From Pseudomonas sp. C2B4 (GTDB taxonomy: Bacteria; Pseudomonadota; Gammaproteobacteria; Pseudomonadales; Pseudomonadaceae), in assembly GCF_013359695.1 (NCBI RefSeq), contig NZ_JABFMU010000008.1:10860-74859 (forward strand): a DNA stretch of 64,000 bases. Direction: 5' to 3'. Made by a program: the position numbers and the translations under genes. Every line of letters starts with the position of its first letter. The stretch's first letter is position 1. This document shows positions 39,297 to 47,962 of the stretch, piece by piece. The notes beneath the pieces are model-generated. The model was not told the origin of the DNA. It made no database searches and was given only the letters and a program-made list of their open reading frames with translations.

Positions 39297-40370
39297 TTAA
39301 TCGCGCTGGGCACCCAGGCGCTGTGCCGCCTGACGCAATAGCTGTTCCGTCCCGCTCCAGCCCAGGCAACCATCGGTGATCGAGACGCCATACTTCAGCG
39401 ATGGGCTCAATGGCTGGCAACCCTCGAACAAATGACTTTCGATCATCATGCCGATCAGCGAACGATCGCCCTGCAGACGCTGCTCAAGCACGTCATTGAA
39501 CACTGCTGGCTGGCGCAGAGGATCCTTGCCGCTATTGGCGTGGCTGCAGTCGACCATGATCCGGGCCGGGATCTTCAGGCGGGTCAAGTCGCTGTGTACC
39601 TTGGCAACACTGGCGCGGTCGTAGTTCGGCCCGCCATGACCGCCGCGCAGGACCAGGTGGGTGTCGGCATTGCCCGGGGTCTGGATGATTGCGGGGTGTC
39701 CCTGGCTGTCGACACCGAAATGGCGATGCGGGTGGGCCGCCGACCGCATGGCGTCACTGGCCACCGTGACACCACCGTCGGTGCCATTCTTGAAGCCGAC
39801 GGGCATGCTCAGGCCGCTAGCCATCTCGCGATGGATTTGCGATTCGGTGGTGCGGGCACCAATGGCGACCCAGCTCAGCAGGTCGTCGAAGTAATTGGCG
39901 GCCATGGGTTGCAGCAGTTCGGTTGCCACGGGCAAGCCCAGCAGGAGCATTTCGCGCATCAGCTCACGGGAAAGGGTCAGGCCACCCGCCATGTCGTCGC
40001 TGCCATCCAGGTGCGGGTCGTAGGCCAGGCCTTTCCAGCCGACTGTGGTGCGGGGCTTTTCGACGTAGGCGCGCATCACCAGCAGCATTTCGTCGCTGAC
40101 CTCGGCGGCCAGACGGGCCAGGTTTTCGGCGTATTCGAGCGCTGATTTCGGATCGTGAATTGAACAGGGACCGACGATGACCAGCAGACGGGAATCTTCA
40201 CCGTTGAGGATCGCTCGAACCGCCTGGCGGTGAGCGGCGACTTGCTGGGTCAGCGCGTTGTTGAGCGGTAATTGCTGTTTGAGCTGCAACGAGCTGGGTA
40301 GGCGCAGGGTCAGCGCTTCGTTGGCAGGGCTCAGGTTGGACAGTGGCAAAGCGGAGACGGACGAATTCAT
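39297..40370 (-). CDS. aroF: DAHP synthase (3-deoxy-7-phosphoheptulonate synthase), class I alpha
   Basis: The 357-residue enzyme condenses PEP and erythrose-4-phosphate, the first step of the shikimate pathway. Motifs: VGPCSIHDPKSALEYA, MRAYVEKPRTTVGWKGL, IGARTTESQIHREMASG, GFKNGTDG, DCSHANSGK, and GVSITDGCLGW near the C terminus. Start at 40370 (MNSSVSALP). It is the AroF/G/H type; which aromatic amino acid inhibits it cannot be read from sequence. A long leader (40372-40836) with two aromatic-rich small ORFs and a terminator precedes it, indicating attenuation control. Symbol is provisional (aroG equally possible). Confidence 0.93.
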   Translation of the reverse strand: MNSSVSALPLSNLSPANEALTLRLPSSLQLKQQLPLNNALTQQVAAHRQAVRAILNGEDSRLLVIVGPCSIHDPKSALEYAENLARLAAEVSDEMLLVMRAYVEKPRTTVGWKGLAYDPHLDGSDDMAGGLTLSRELMREMLLLGLPVATELLQPMAANYFDDLLSWVAIGARTTESQIHREMASGLSMPVGFKNGTDGGVTVASDAMRSAAHPHRHFGVDSQGHPAIIQTPGNADTHLVLRGGHGGPNYDRASVAKVHSDLTRLKIPARIMVDCSHANSGKDPLRQPAVFNDVLEQRLQGDRSLIGMMIESHLFEGCQPLSPSLKYGVSITDGCLGWSGTEQLLRQAAQRLGAQRD

Positions 40371-40418
40371 TTTCAGGCTTCCTGGGCGAGTGGCGGGTTC
40401 GTTCCCGCTCACTTGGCC

Positions 40419-40571
40419 CTACTGGGGTGTTCGACAATTGGCCAAATTGGCTGCGTGTGTGTGCTTGCCACCTGTGGGTGACCGATCGGAGGCGGCAGGC
40501 TGTCCCGAGCGGAGGGTGGTAAATCGCCAGGCGGTAAAACTGTCGTAACGGTAATAAGTGGCGTAGTTCAT
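40419..40571 (-). CDS. Second aromatic-rich small ORF in the DAHP synthase leader
   Basis: An ATG at 40571 preceded by AGAGGA (8-base spacing) opens a 50-codon frame ending 48 bp before the synthase start. Its first 17 residues, MNYATYYRYDSFTAWRF, hold five Tyr, two Phe and one Trp. It lies downstream of the leader terminator, so it is translated only after read-through. It may sense Tyr/Phe/Trp supply by ribosome stalling, or couple translation to the synthase gene. Function is inference; composition and Shine-Dalgarno site are seen directly. Confidence 0.6.
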   Translation of the reverse strand: MNYATYYRYDSFTAWRFTTLRSGQPAASDRSPTGGKHTHAANLANCRTPQ

Positions 40572-40624
40572 GTTCTTGATCCTCTGAATGTCTGGTGTGT
40601 CGCTAAAAATGTTTAGGGCTGAAA

Positions 40625-40660
40625 AAACAAAACCCCCGGTCGGGAAGCCGACCGGGGGTT
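40625..40660 (-). terminator. Intrinsic terminator/attenuator before DAHP synthase
   Basis: On the minus strand a perfect 13-bp stem (40648-40660 with 40631-40643) closes on a 4-base loop and is followed by TTGTTTTTTC. It lies about 50 bases after the stop codon of the first leader peptide and about 260 bases before the synthase start, the classic position of an attenuator. Confidence 0.88.
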
Positions 40661-40707
40661 GAGAATTCTCTGGTGGCGACCCGTTTAAAGTGGGCGCCGT
40701 GTGGGTA

Positions 40708-40836
40708 TCAGGCGCGCCAGTGGCTAAACCAATACCCAAAATAAAAGCTGACCGGAACGCAAGCGTCATTCGCCGGGACAGCCGCAACCGAGCGCAGGGC
40801 GCTGGCGGTATGAAGCTGTTTGAGGGCGTTGAGCAT
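40708..40836 (-). CDS. Leader peptide of the DAHP synthase attenuator
   Basis: ATG at 40836 with GGAGA six bases upstream; 42 codons. The C-terminal end reads SFYFGYWFSHWRA: seven of ten residues between Ser and the last Trp are Phe, Tyr or Trp (three Phe, two Tyr, two Trp). A cluster of end-product codons just before the stop, followed by an intrinsic terminator, is the standard layout of transcription attenuation by ribosome stalling, here responding to all three aromatic amino acids. Not annotated in most gene calls because of its size. Confidence 0.8.
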   Translation of the reverse strand: MLNALKQLHTASALRSVAAVPANDACVPVSFYFGYWFSHWRA

Positions 40837-40998
40837 GGTTTGTCTCCGATGGATGGACCGAGCTTACTAGAGCCCGGTACGAGGATTCAATCAGAAAATG
40901 CTATGGGACCTGCACGGCGATTTCTATCGCTTGAGTGACTGGCTGGTTGTGACCACACTTCGTGCTCCTGCAAAAAAAGCACAAGTCGCGGAGGTCTG

Positions 40999-41442
40999 AT
41001 GGATTTTGAATGGCGTGCTGCTACTGATGAGGATCTTGATTTTGCCCGTGAACTGACCTGCCACAACATGCTGCGCTATTACATTCAGTTTGACCTGCTG
41101 TGGCAGGACGAGGCATTCGATGTGGCGTGGGCAGGGCGTGAAAACCGTCTGATTGTGAGCGGCGAGCATCGGGTGGGGTACGTCAGCCTGAGTCGAGACG
41201 CCAGGGCTCTGTACATCCGCGAATTACACGTCCACGAAGCGTTCAGGGGGCAGGGCGCCGGTTCCTGGGCGATCGATCAACTATTTACCCTGGCTCGACA
41301 GGAGCGGCGCCCGGCACTGCGCTTGACGGTTTTTGAAAACAACCCCGCGCGGGTGTTGTATGAAAGAAAGGGATTACAGGTGGTGGGGACGGACGATTGT
41401 TTTTTGCGGATGCAACGTGATGTCGATGGCCCGCATCGCTGA
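40999..41442 (+). CDS. GNAT-family N-acetyltransferase
   Basis: A 147-residue single-domain acetyltransferase: LYIRELHVHEAFRGQGAGSWAIDQL holds the acetyl-CoA pyrophosphate loop (RGQGAGSW), and RLTVFENNPARVLYERKGL the C-terminal strand-helix. GGAGG precedes the ATG. Substrate unknown. Divergent from the DAHP synthase leader. Confidence 0.85.
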   Translation: MDFEWRAATDEDLDFARELTCHNMLRYYIQFDLLWQDEAFDVAWAGRENRLIVSGEHRVGYVSLSRDARALYIRELHVHEAFRGQGAGSWAIDQLFTLARQERRPALRLTVFENNPARVLYERKGLQVVGTDDCFLRMQRDVDGPHR

Positions 41443-41569
41443 AACACGCCTGCTACAGGGCTTTCAAGATAAATGGAAACTTTTTATCTGACGCTTTCCG
41501 CTAGGTCTGCCAGTTGCTTTTTTGCTAAGGTGTCGGCAACTCAATAAGACCATATCGCGAGGTGTCTGC

Positions 41570-42211
41570 TTGATTAGGGTGCTAGTGGTCGATGACCATG
41601 ATCTCGTTCGTACAGGCATTACACGAATGCTGGCTGACATCGACGGCCTACAAGTCGTCGGCCAGGCTGAATCGGGGGAAGAGTCCCTGCTCAAGGCGCG
41701 TGAGCTGAAACCCGATGTGGTGTTGATGGACGTCAAGATGCCCGGGATCGGTGGTCTTGAAGCCACTCGCAAATTGTTGCGCAGTCACCCGGATATCAAG
41801 GTCGTCGCGGTAACGGTCTGTGAGGAAGATCCGTTTCCTACACGGTTGCTGCAGGCCGGTGCTGCGGGATACCTGACCAAAGGCGCGGGTTTGCCGGAAA
41901 TGGTCCAGGCTATCCGCCTGGTGTTCGCCGGGCAGCGCTACATCAGTCCGCAAATTGCCCAGCAATTGGCAATCAAGTCTTTCCAGCCGACCAATGACTC
42001 GCCTTTCGACGCCTTGTCCGAGCGTGAAATCCAGATTGCGCTGATGATCGTCGGTTGCCAGAAGGTCCAGATCATCTCCGACAAGTTGTGCCTGTCGCCA
42101 AAAACCGTGAACACCTACCGCTACCGCATTTTCGAAAAACTTTCGATCAGCAGCGATGTCGAGTTGACGCTGCTGGCGGTTCGTCACGGCATGGTTGATG
42201 CCAGTCTCTGA
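41570..42211 (+). CDS. gacA: Response regulator GacA
   Basis: The 213-residue protein has a receiver domain ([18 protein letters not shown]; phospho-acceptor Asp in [19 protein letters not shown]) and a LuxR-type HTH ([33 protein letters not shown]). The frame fits a TTG start at 41570 with GAGG upstream, as known for fluorescens-group gacA; no in-frame ATG fits the receiver start. With sensor GacS it activates the small RNAs that titrate RsmA/E, controlling secondary metabolism and biofilm. Followed by uvrC two bases later, the conserved gammaproteobacterial order. Confidence 0.96.
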   Translation: MIRVLVVDDHDLVRTGITRMLADIDGLQVVGQAESGEESLLKARELKPDVVLMDVKMPGIGGLEATRKLLRSHPDIKVVAVTVCEEDPFPTRLLQAGAAGYLTKGAGLPEMVQAIRLVFAGQRYISPQIAQQLAIKSFQPTNDSPFDALSEREIQIALMIVGCQKVQIISDKLCLSPKTVNTYRYRIFEKLSISSDVELTLLAVRHGMVDASL

Positions 42212-42213
42212 AC

Positions 42214-44037
42214 ATGACTGAAACCTTCGATCCAAGCGCCTTTCTGTCGACTGTCAGTGGGCGCCCCGGCGTGTATCGCATGTTCGACAGCGATGCGCGT
42301 CTGCTGTATGTCGGCAAGGCCAAGAATCTCAAGAATCGTCTGTCGAGTTACTTCCGGAAAACCGGCCTGGCACCCAAGACAGCGGCGCTGGTAGCGCGTA
42401 TCGCCCAGGTCGAAACGACCATCACCGCCAATGAAACCGAGGCTTTGCTGCTTGAACAAACGCTGATCAAGGAGTGGCGCCCGCCCTACAACATCCTGCT
42501 GCGCGACGACAAATCCTACCCTTATGTTTTTCTTTCCGATGGTCAGTTCCCGCGATTGAGCATCCATCGCGGTGCGAAGAAAGCCAAGGGCAAGTATTTC
42601 GGTCCATATCCCAGCGCCGGCGCGATTCGCGAAAGCCTGAGCCTGCTGCAAAAGACGTTTTTCGTTCGCCAGTGCGAAGACAGCTATTACAAGAACCGTA
42701 CGCGCCCGTGCCTCCAGTACCAGATCAAGCGCTGCAAGGCACCTTGCGTTGGCCTGGTCGAACCTGATGTGTATGCCGAAGACGTACGGCATTCGGTGAT
42801 GTTCCTCGAAGGCCGCAGCAATGCGCTGACCGATGAGTTGTCGGCCGCGATGGAAGAAGCTGCGATCAACCTGGAGTTCGAACGCGCCGCCGAGTTGCGG
42901 GACCAGATTTCGCTGCTGCGGCGGGTTCAGGATCAGCAGAGCATGGAAGGCGGGACGGGTGATGTCGATGTGATAGCGGCGTTCGTCAATCCGGGCGGTG
43001 CTTGCGTGCACTTGATCAGCGTGCGGGGAGGGCGGGTGCTGGGAAGCAAGAACTTCTTCCCGCAAGTCGGTATTGAGGAAGACGTTTCCGAAGTCATGGC
43101 GGCGTTTCTGGGCCAATACTTCATCAGCAGTCCTGAGCGCGACTTGCCGAGCGAGCTGATTGTCAATGTGGTCCACGATGACTTCCCGACACTGATCGCG
43201 GCCATTGAAGAGCTGCGCGGTCGCGAACTGACCATCAGCCATCGGGTGCGTGGCACACGGGCCCGATGGCAGCAACTGGCGGTAACCAACGCCGAGCAGG
43301 CATTGGGTGCACGTCTGGCGAATCGTCAGCACATCACGGCCCGTTTCGATGCACTGGCGGATGTGTTGAAGCTGGATGAGCCACCACAGCGCCTGGAGTG
43401 CTACGACATCAGTCACTCCAGCGGCGAAGCGACCGTGGCCTCTTGCGTAGTGTTTGGCCCCGAAGGCCCGATCAAGTCCGACTACCGTCGTTACAACATC
43501 GAGGGCGTGACCGCCGGAGATGACTACGCCGCGATGCATCAGGCGCTAACCCGACGTTTCAGCAAGCTGAAGGACGGGGAGGGCAAGCTGCCGGACATCC
43601 TGCTGGTGGACGGTGGCAAGGGCCAGTTGTCCATGGCTCGCGATGTGCTCAATGAGCTGGCGGTGCCGGACCTGATTCTCCTTGGTGTGGCCAAGGGAGC
43701 GACGCGCAAGGCCGGGTTTGAAACGCTGTACCTCAATGATGCCGCCCATGAATTCACCTTGCGCGGTGATTCCCCCGCGCTGCATTTGATCCAGCAGATT
43801 CGGGACGAAGCTCACCGCTTTGCCATTACCGGGCATCGCGCCCGTCGCGGAAAAACCCGTCGAACGTCTACGCTTGAGGGCGTTGCCGGTGTTGGGCCGA
43901 CACGTCGCCGCGATTTGCTGAAACATTTTGGTGGATTGCAGGAGCTGTCTCGTGCCAGCATCGAAGAGATCGCCAAAGCACCCGGGATCAGTAAAAAGCT
44001 CGCAGAGTTGATTTATGCAAATCTGCACAGCGAGTAG
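42214..44037 (+). CDS. uvrC: Excinuclease ABC subunit C
   Basis: The 607-residue nuclease has the GIY-YIG domain (RPGVYRMF ... [10 protein letters not shown]), a Cys-rich segment ([15 protein letters not shown]), a UVR motif (about 205-235), the RNase-H-like domain ([28 protein letters not shown]) and a C-terminal double HhH ([21 protein letters not shown] in part). It makes both incisions in UvrABC nucleotide excision repair. Start ATG lies two bases after the gacA stop. Confidence 0.97.
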   Translation: MTETFDPSAFLSTVSGRPGVYRMFDSDARLLYVGKAKNLKNRLSSYFRKTGLAPKTAALVARIAQVETTITANETEALLLEQTLIKEWRPPYNILLRDDKSYPYVFLSDGQFPRLSIHRGAKKAKGKYFGPYPSAGAIRESLSLLQKTFFVRQCEDSYYKNRTRPCLQYQIKRCKAPCVGLVEPDVYAEDVRHSVMFLEGRSNALTDELSAAMEEAAINLEFERAAELRDQISLLRRVQDQQSMEGGTGDVDVIAAFVNPGGACVHLISVRGGRVLGSKNFFPQVGIEEDVSEVMAAFLGQYFISSPERDLPSELIVNVVHDDFPTLIAAIEELRGRELTISHRVRGTRARWQQLAVTNAEQALGARLANRQHITARFDALADVLKLDEPPQRLECYDISHSSGEATVASCVVFGPEGPIKSDYRRYNIEGVTAGDDYAAMHQALTRRFSKLKDGEGKLPDILLVDGGKGQLSMARDVLNELAVPDLILLGVAKGATRKAGFETLYLNDAAHEFTLRGDSPALHLIQQIRDEAHRFAITGHRARRGKTRRTSTLEGVAGVGPTRRRDLLKHFGGLQELSRASIEEIAKAPGISKKLAELIYANLHSE

Positions 44038-44069
44038 AATGCCCCCTCACCTCGTAGCCAGTTGTGCCG

Positions 44070-44630
44070 ATGAATATCCCTAATCTGATTACCGTTTTAC
44101 GCGTCCTGCTCATACCGATCTTCATTTTACTGTTCTACCTGCCTTACCAATGGAGCTACCTGGCGTCAGCCTCGGTCTTCGCGTTCGCCGCCGCTACAGA
44201 CTGGCTGGACGGGTATCTGGCCCGCCGTCTGGAGCAAAGCACGCCGTTCGGGGCTTTCCTCGATCCCGTTGCCGACAAGTTGATGGTTGCCGTTGCACTG
44301 GTACTGCTGGTGCAGGAACACGGCAATCTGTGGCTCACGCTGCCAGCAGCAGTCATTATCGGTCGCGAGATCGTGGTCTCCGCGCTGCGCGAATGGATGG
44401 CCGAACTCGGTGCCCGTGCTCACGTGGCTGTGTCGAACCTGGGCAAATGGAAAACCGCCGCACAGATGCTGGCGCTGGTGATCCTGCTGGCCAATCCGTC
44501 GCATTTCAGCTTCTGGGTGCTGTTGGGTTACGCCTTGCTGATGGTGTCCGCGGGCCTGACGTTGTGGTCCATGATCCAATACTTGCGTGCCGCCTGGCCG
44601 CATCTGAAGACTGACGTTGAAAAGAAATAA
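44070..44630 (+). CDS. pgsA: CDP-diacylglycerol-glycerol-3-phosphate 3-phosphatidyltransferase
   Basis: A 186-residue inner-membrane enzyme with about four to five helices and the CDP-alcohol phosphotransferase motif D-G-x2-A-R-x8-G-x3-D-x3-D spread over [10 protein letters not shown] and [10 protein letters not shown]. It makes phosphatidylglycerophosphate for PG and cardiolipin. ATG at 44070 ([11 protein letters not shown]) preferred to a GTG two codons earlier. Follows uvrC as in other pseudomonads. Confidence 0.95.
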   Translation: MNIPNLITVLRVLLIPIFILLFYLPYQWSYLASASVFAFAAATDWLDGYLARRLEQSTPFGAFLDPVADKLMVAVALVLLVQEHGNLWLTLPAAVIIGREIVVSALREWMAELGARAHVAVSNLGKWKTAAQMLALVILLANPSHFSFWVLLGYALLMVSAGLTLWSMIQYLRAAWPHLKTDVEKK

Positions 44631-44650
44631 AACTTTTTTGAATCAAAGGG

Positions 44651-44678
44651 TTGACGGGGCTTCTGGAATCTATAGAAT
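44651..44678 (+). promoter_or_regulatory. Sigma-70 promoter of the tRNA operon
   Basis: TTGACG (44651-44656) and TAGAAT (44673-44678) are 16 bp apart, 16 bp before tRNA-Gly, with a G/C-rich stretch after the -10 box as in stringently controlled tRNA promoters. Confidence 0.7.
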
Positions 44679-44693
44679 GCGCCACACCAAGAC

Positions 44694-44769
<76 letters not shown>

Positions 44770-44815
44770 AGTTTGTACACATTTGATGTTGCGCTACTGA
44801 CAGCAAATGTTTTGA

Positions 44816-44889
44816 GGCCGAGTAGCAAAATGGTTATGCAGCGGATTGCAAATCCGCCTACGCCGGTTCGATTCCGACCTCGGCCTCCA
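44816..44889 (+). tRNA. tRNA-Cys (anticodon GCA)
   Basis: 74 bases including encoded CCA; acceptor GGCCGAG pairs with CTCGGCC; anticodon loop ATTGCAAAT; T-loop GTTCGATTC. The prophage begins just beyond it, so its 3' part or the following terminator is a candidate attachment site. Confidence 0.97.
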
Positions 44890-44899
44890 CTATAAATAG

Positions 44900-44930
44900 C
44901 CCCGTAGATCAATGATCTACGGGGTTTTTT
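44900..44930 (+). terminator. Terminator of the tRNA operon
   Basis: CCCCGTAGATC (44900-44910) pairs perfectly with GATCTACGGGG (44914-44924) around loop AAT, followed by six T. A strong rho-independent terminator 10 bases after tRNA-Cys. Confidence 0.95.
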
Positions 44931-44950
44931 ATTGCTTGAGAGAAAGTTAA

Positions 44951-44981
44951 GTGTTCCGCATTATTTTTGAAGGTGTTCCGC
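44951..44981 (+). repeat. Direct repeats GTGTTCCGC at the prophage edge
   Basis: GTGTTCCGC occurs at 44951-44959 and 44973-44981, 22 bp apart (two helical turns), just inside the presumed left boundary. Phased short repeats at a prophage end are often integrase arm-type sites. A weak 60-codon frame (44951-45133) over this stretch has no ribosome site and I do not call it. Confidence 0.4.
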
Positions 44982-45133
44982 AACCGCACAAAAATATAGG
45001 GGACTGGTTTCAGTTTTCGCTTTCACAGAGTCACCGCGTCTTTGAAGGTTTTCTTGCGGGTTTTGCAGTCATTACGACTCAAAATTCGGCTTCAAGACTG
45101 AGCTCATTTAGCATCTTTAAAGGAATGAATTGA

Positions 45134-45583
45134 ATGTCTGGTTTTCTGCAGTATGGCTATCTGGGTTTTCTGGGGCTTGTCATGTATCTAATTTATAAAA
45201 TTGTTACGAAAGATAGTAGCAAATCATTCTTTCAGATCTGTGTGTTGTTGCTCGTATTTATTGTGATTTCCATCGGTGGTGGAGGTATGGGCTATATGTG
45301 GGCATCCAAGGAGCTAGAGGCCGCTAATGCTAAAAAAAGCACGGCCGTACTTATTATGGATCAGGTAAAATCTTTGCAGGAGATGCATCATAAAGACATG
45401 GAGCCTCTTCAAAGTGCTTTGGATGATGCTTCAAAAAACTTAAAAATTAGCGTGAGTGAAGGATTTCGTAAGCAATATCGCGATGAAATTATTTCTCTTA
45501 ATGAGGTGATAACCTCTCGTAATGATTCTTTTACGAAACAAATGTCGGCGCTACAAAATTTGTTTCTTGCGAAAAGTGAATAA
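45134..45583 (+). CDS. Unrecognised two-TM protein with cytoplasmic coiled coil
   Basis: A 149-residue protein. Residues 5-24 (YGYLGFLGLVMYLIYKIV) and 33-54 (FQICVLLLVFIVISIGGG) are membrane helices; residues 60-149 are charged and heptad-like, predicted coiled coil. Base use is visibly AT-richer than the host genes, with codons such as AAA, ATT and TTA, indicating foreign origin. It sits between the tRNA and the leftward integrase, a common site for accessory or defence cargo. An ATG with a GGAATG-type weak site starts it. I recognise no family. Confidence 0.65.
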   Translation: MSGFLQYGYLGFLGLVMYLIYKIVTKDSSKSFFQICVLLLVFIVISIGGGGMGYMWASKELEAANAKKSTAVLIMDQVKSLQEMHHKDMEPLQSALDDASKNLKISVSEGFRKQYRDEIISLNEVITSRNDSFTKQMSALQNLFLAKSE

Positions 45584-45713
45584 ATAAGAAGGTATTAAGT
45601 TTTCTGTTTTATTGTGTTGATGACTAACTGAGTGTAGGTTTGTTGTAACCTTGCCGTCGCAGCAAGCGACGGCAGTTTGTCAACCTATTAGGTAAAGGCG
45701 AGGCGGTAGGACT

Positions 45714-46499
45714 ATGTTATTTAGGCAGATTGCCAAGAATTGGAAGCCATTGGCTGTAATTCTCATTGCTACAATATTATGTGGTGTTCTTTATATTTTT
45801 TCTGAGGGTGATACAAGGAATTTCGCTCTTAGTTTAGGTACTTGTTTTTTGTCAGCATTAGTTGTAATCATTGCAGTCGATATCAGTCTTTCTGCGAGCA
45901 ATGAACAAGCACGACTTCAGCTTTTTACTACAAGTCTGCTGTCAATACGTCCCGCTTTACAGCAAATTGGAGGCGTTTTGTTCAATATTGTGAAGGCAAC
46001 TGCTGTGCATCCGATGGCAGAAGATAATCTATCCTTATCAAAGATGATTGAGGTCACGAGGGCGGCAGAGACCAGGTATATTAATCCGCGGCATGAAGCC
46101 CCCGTAGTGCCTAGAATGGACTGGTTAAACTATATCTCAAGTGCTTTTATTCACTTGAGTGACAGTCTCAATAAGTTTTCCGAAAAATATATTATGCTGA
46201 TTGATAGGGAGACAATTGAGCTGTGCGAAAAAATGAGAACCCATCAGTTTATCCATTTATGTAATGAGTCTCGTAGGGTGGATATGATTTCTGAGTTTCC
46301 GGGAGACTTTGGATCAATGATGATGGCGTTTGGTTTCGTCAGCACGGAAGAGAAGGTGTCAGCTTTTCATGATTACCTGTGCTGCGTAGAAGAATTAAAT
46401 AATAAACTTTTGGTTGCTGAAATTGAGATAGTAATCCCAGTTAGTTGGGGTGATAACGTATCGCCTAAGTTAGGGGCGGCAAGAACCGCTACTGCTTAA
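45714..46499 (+). CDS. Unrecognised two-TM membrane protein, prophage cargo
   Basis: A 261-residue protein with two N-terminal helices (residues 11-29 WKPLAVILIATILCGVLY; 36-58 NFALSLGTCFLSALVVIIAV) and a mostly helical soluble domain of about 200 residues. An AGGACT-type site precedes the ATG. AT-rich like its neighbour and same orientation, so the two may act together. The pattern of a small membrane anchor plus soluble sensor domain is seen in abortive-infection and exclusion proteins, but I recognise no motif and assign no function. Confidence 0.7.
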   Translation: MLFRQIAKNWKPLAVILIATILCGVLYIFSEGDTRNFALSLGTCFLSALVVIIAVDISLSASNEQARLQLFTTSLLSIRPALQQIGGVLFNIVKATAVHPMAEDNLSLSKMIEVTRAAETRYINPRHEAPVVPRMDWLNYISSAFIHLSDSLNKFSEKYIMLIDRETIELCEKMRTHQFIHLCNESRRVDMISEFPGDFGSMMMAFGFVSTEEKVSAFHDYLCCVEELNNKLLVAEIEIVIPVSWGDNVSPKLGAARTATA

Positions 46500-46596
46500 A
46501 AAAAGGCACGGGTTTGAAGATGTCTCGTTTTCTTATCTTGCGTTATGACGGTTTTCCAGATTTTGCGATTGAATAGTAGGAATGGTCGACAGTTGC

Positions 46597-47661
46597 TTAT
46601 TTCGTCGGCTTCACAATCTCACCGATCCGACGATAAACCTTCTTAGTAATCTCTTCCGTCGAGTGTCCCAGCAGGCGGCTCGCGTGATCTAATTCGATTT
46701 CGCTAGCTGCTTTTGGTCGAATGTCCCGAAACTGAAATTCTCGAATGCCGGCGGCGAGGGCAGTGTCTCCCTCTGTTGCGGCTTTTACTGCGGCTTTTTC
46801 CCTGGCTTCGTCCCAACGATTTCGGAGCATCTGTTGACTCATTCTGAGGCCTGAAGCGTTGGTGATAAGGGTCGATGTCTTAATGCCTTTGATTGACTTT
46901 CGATCGAGCAGGGATTCGATGAAGGCGCTCAAATCTGATTGGGCGCCTTCGTTCTCCAGTCGAATACGCAAGCGTTTTTCGGTTTTACCCTGGCCGACCA
47001 TCAAAAAACCGTTGTTCAGGTCGGTCGTGGCGGTTTTCAATACATCCGCAGGACGTTGGCCGGTTAGGTAGGCCAGGTTCATTGCGTCTTTCAGTTCCTG
47101 CACGGCCTCAGCGTAAACCGCATTCCACACGGCTTCTCCGGCGTAGTAATCCCGGGGTTTTTCTTTGTTGCGCCGAACACCGAAGCAAGGGTTAGCCTTT
47201 TCGGTAAGCCCCCATTCACGCGCAATGGTGAACATGTGCGAAAGCAGGGCGATCTCCCGATTCGCCCTGACTTTTGCGGTTCGGGTATCCCGATAGAGTG
47301 CCACCACCTGGGGGGTGATGGACTCGATGGGGGCCTTATCGAATGCTTTTCTGAGTTGCTTCAGTTCCTTGAGGTTGTCCTGTTGGGTTCGTGGCTTCTT
47401 GCCGGGGATGATCTTTTCTTCGTAGCGGTCGAACAGCGATCCCATCAGGTGGGTTGGTTTAGGCGCGGCTTTGTGTTCGAGTCGGGCCCACTCGACTCTT
47501 GCCTGGTCGATATCGCTCCCCAGTGGGATTTCCTTCCTGTTGCCGGCGGCGTCCCTGCCGTTGTAGTAGTAGCCGACCCAAGTTTCGCCGTTTTTGCGCA
47601 CGCGGGTTCTGCGGAGCATGCGTGGTGGTAGATCCCGGTTGGTGGTGTTCTTGTGGCGCAT
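46597..47661 (-). CDS. int: Prophage tyrosine recombinase (integrase)
   Basis: A 354-residue integrase with a basic N-terminal arm-binding domain, SAM-like core-binding domain (about 75-160), and catalytic domain with AYLTGQRPADVLK (first Arg), FRDIRPKAASE (second Arg), LLGHST (His) and KKVYRRIGE (nucleophilic Tyr). Start at 47661 (MRHKNTTNRD), two bases after the preceding gene's stop; a longer frame overlaps that gene. It catalyses integration and excision, presumably at the tRNA-Cys locus. Confidence 0.93.
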   Translation of the reverse strand: MRHKNTTNRDLPPRMLRRTRVRKNGETWVGYYYNGRDAAGNRKEIPLGSDIDQARVEWARLEHKAAPKPTHLMGSLFDRYEEKIIPGKKPRTQQDNLKELKQLRKAFDKAPIESITPQVVALYRDTRTAKVRANREIALLSHMFTIAREWGLTEKANPCFGVRRNKEKPRDYYAGEAVWNAVYAEAVQELKDAMNLAYLTGQRPADVLKTATTDLNNGFLMVGQGKTEKRLRIRLENEGAQSDLSAFIESLLDRKSIKGIKTSTLITNASGLRMSQQMLRNRWDEAREKAAVKAATEGDTALAAGIREFQFRDIRPKAASEIELDHASRLLGHSTEEITKKVYRRIGEIVKPTK

Positions 47662-47663
47662 GA

Positions 47664-47900
47664 TCAGCTCACATTCGCAAGGTCGAGTGTCCAGGTTTCG
47701 GCCACGGCGTTGGTAGCCGATGCCTTCACACCGGCCAACTTCAAGCGAGCATAAACACGGCCAACAATCGGCCGTCGGGCACCGGTTAGAACAAACTGCC
47801 AGTGATTTTCGGTGAGCCACTGGATTTGCCTAGAGGGCATCTGAAAACCCGTGATGGTGGCCAGTTCTTCCTCGGCGAGTGTTTCGCTTTGCATATCCAT
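47664..47900 (-). CDS. DUF4224-type small protein upstream of integrase
   Basis: A 78-residue protein (LAEEELATITGFQMPSRQ, IQWLTENHWQFVL) of the DUF4224 kind that very often precedes prophage integrases and may act as an excision or directionality factor. Start at 47900 (MDMQSE) is chosen over a longer frame without family similarity. Confidence 0.8.
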   Translation of the reverse strand: MDMQSETLAEEELATITGFQMPSRQIQWLTENHWQFVLTGARRPIVGRVYARLKLAGVKASATNAVAETWTLDLANVS

Positions 47901-47962
47901 AGTGTTAACCCGGTCCGTGTGTGGCGGCTGATGGTTGTTTTTTGGGTTTTGAGCCTTCGTGG

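Noticed and set aside
44951..45133. 60-codon frame ahead of the first cargo gene
   Set aside because: Starts at a non-ATG codon with no Shine-Dalgarno site and covers the GTGTTCCGC repeats.
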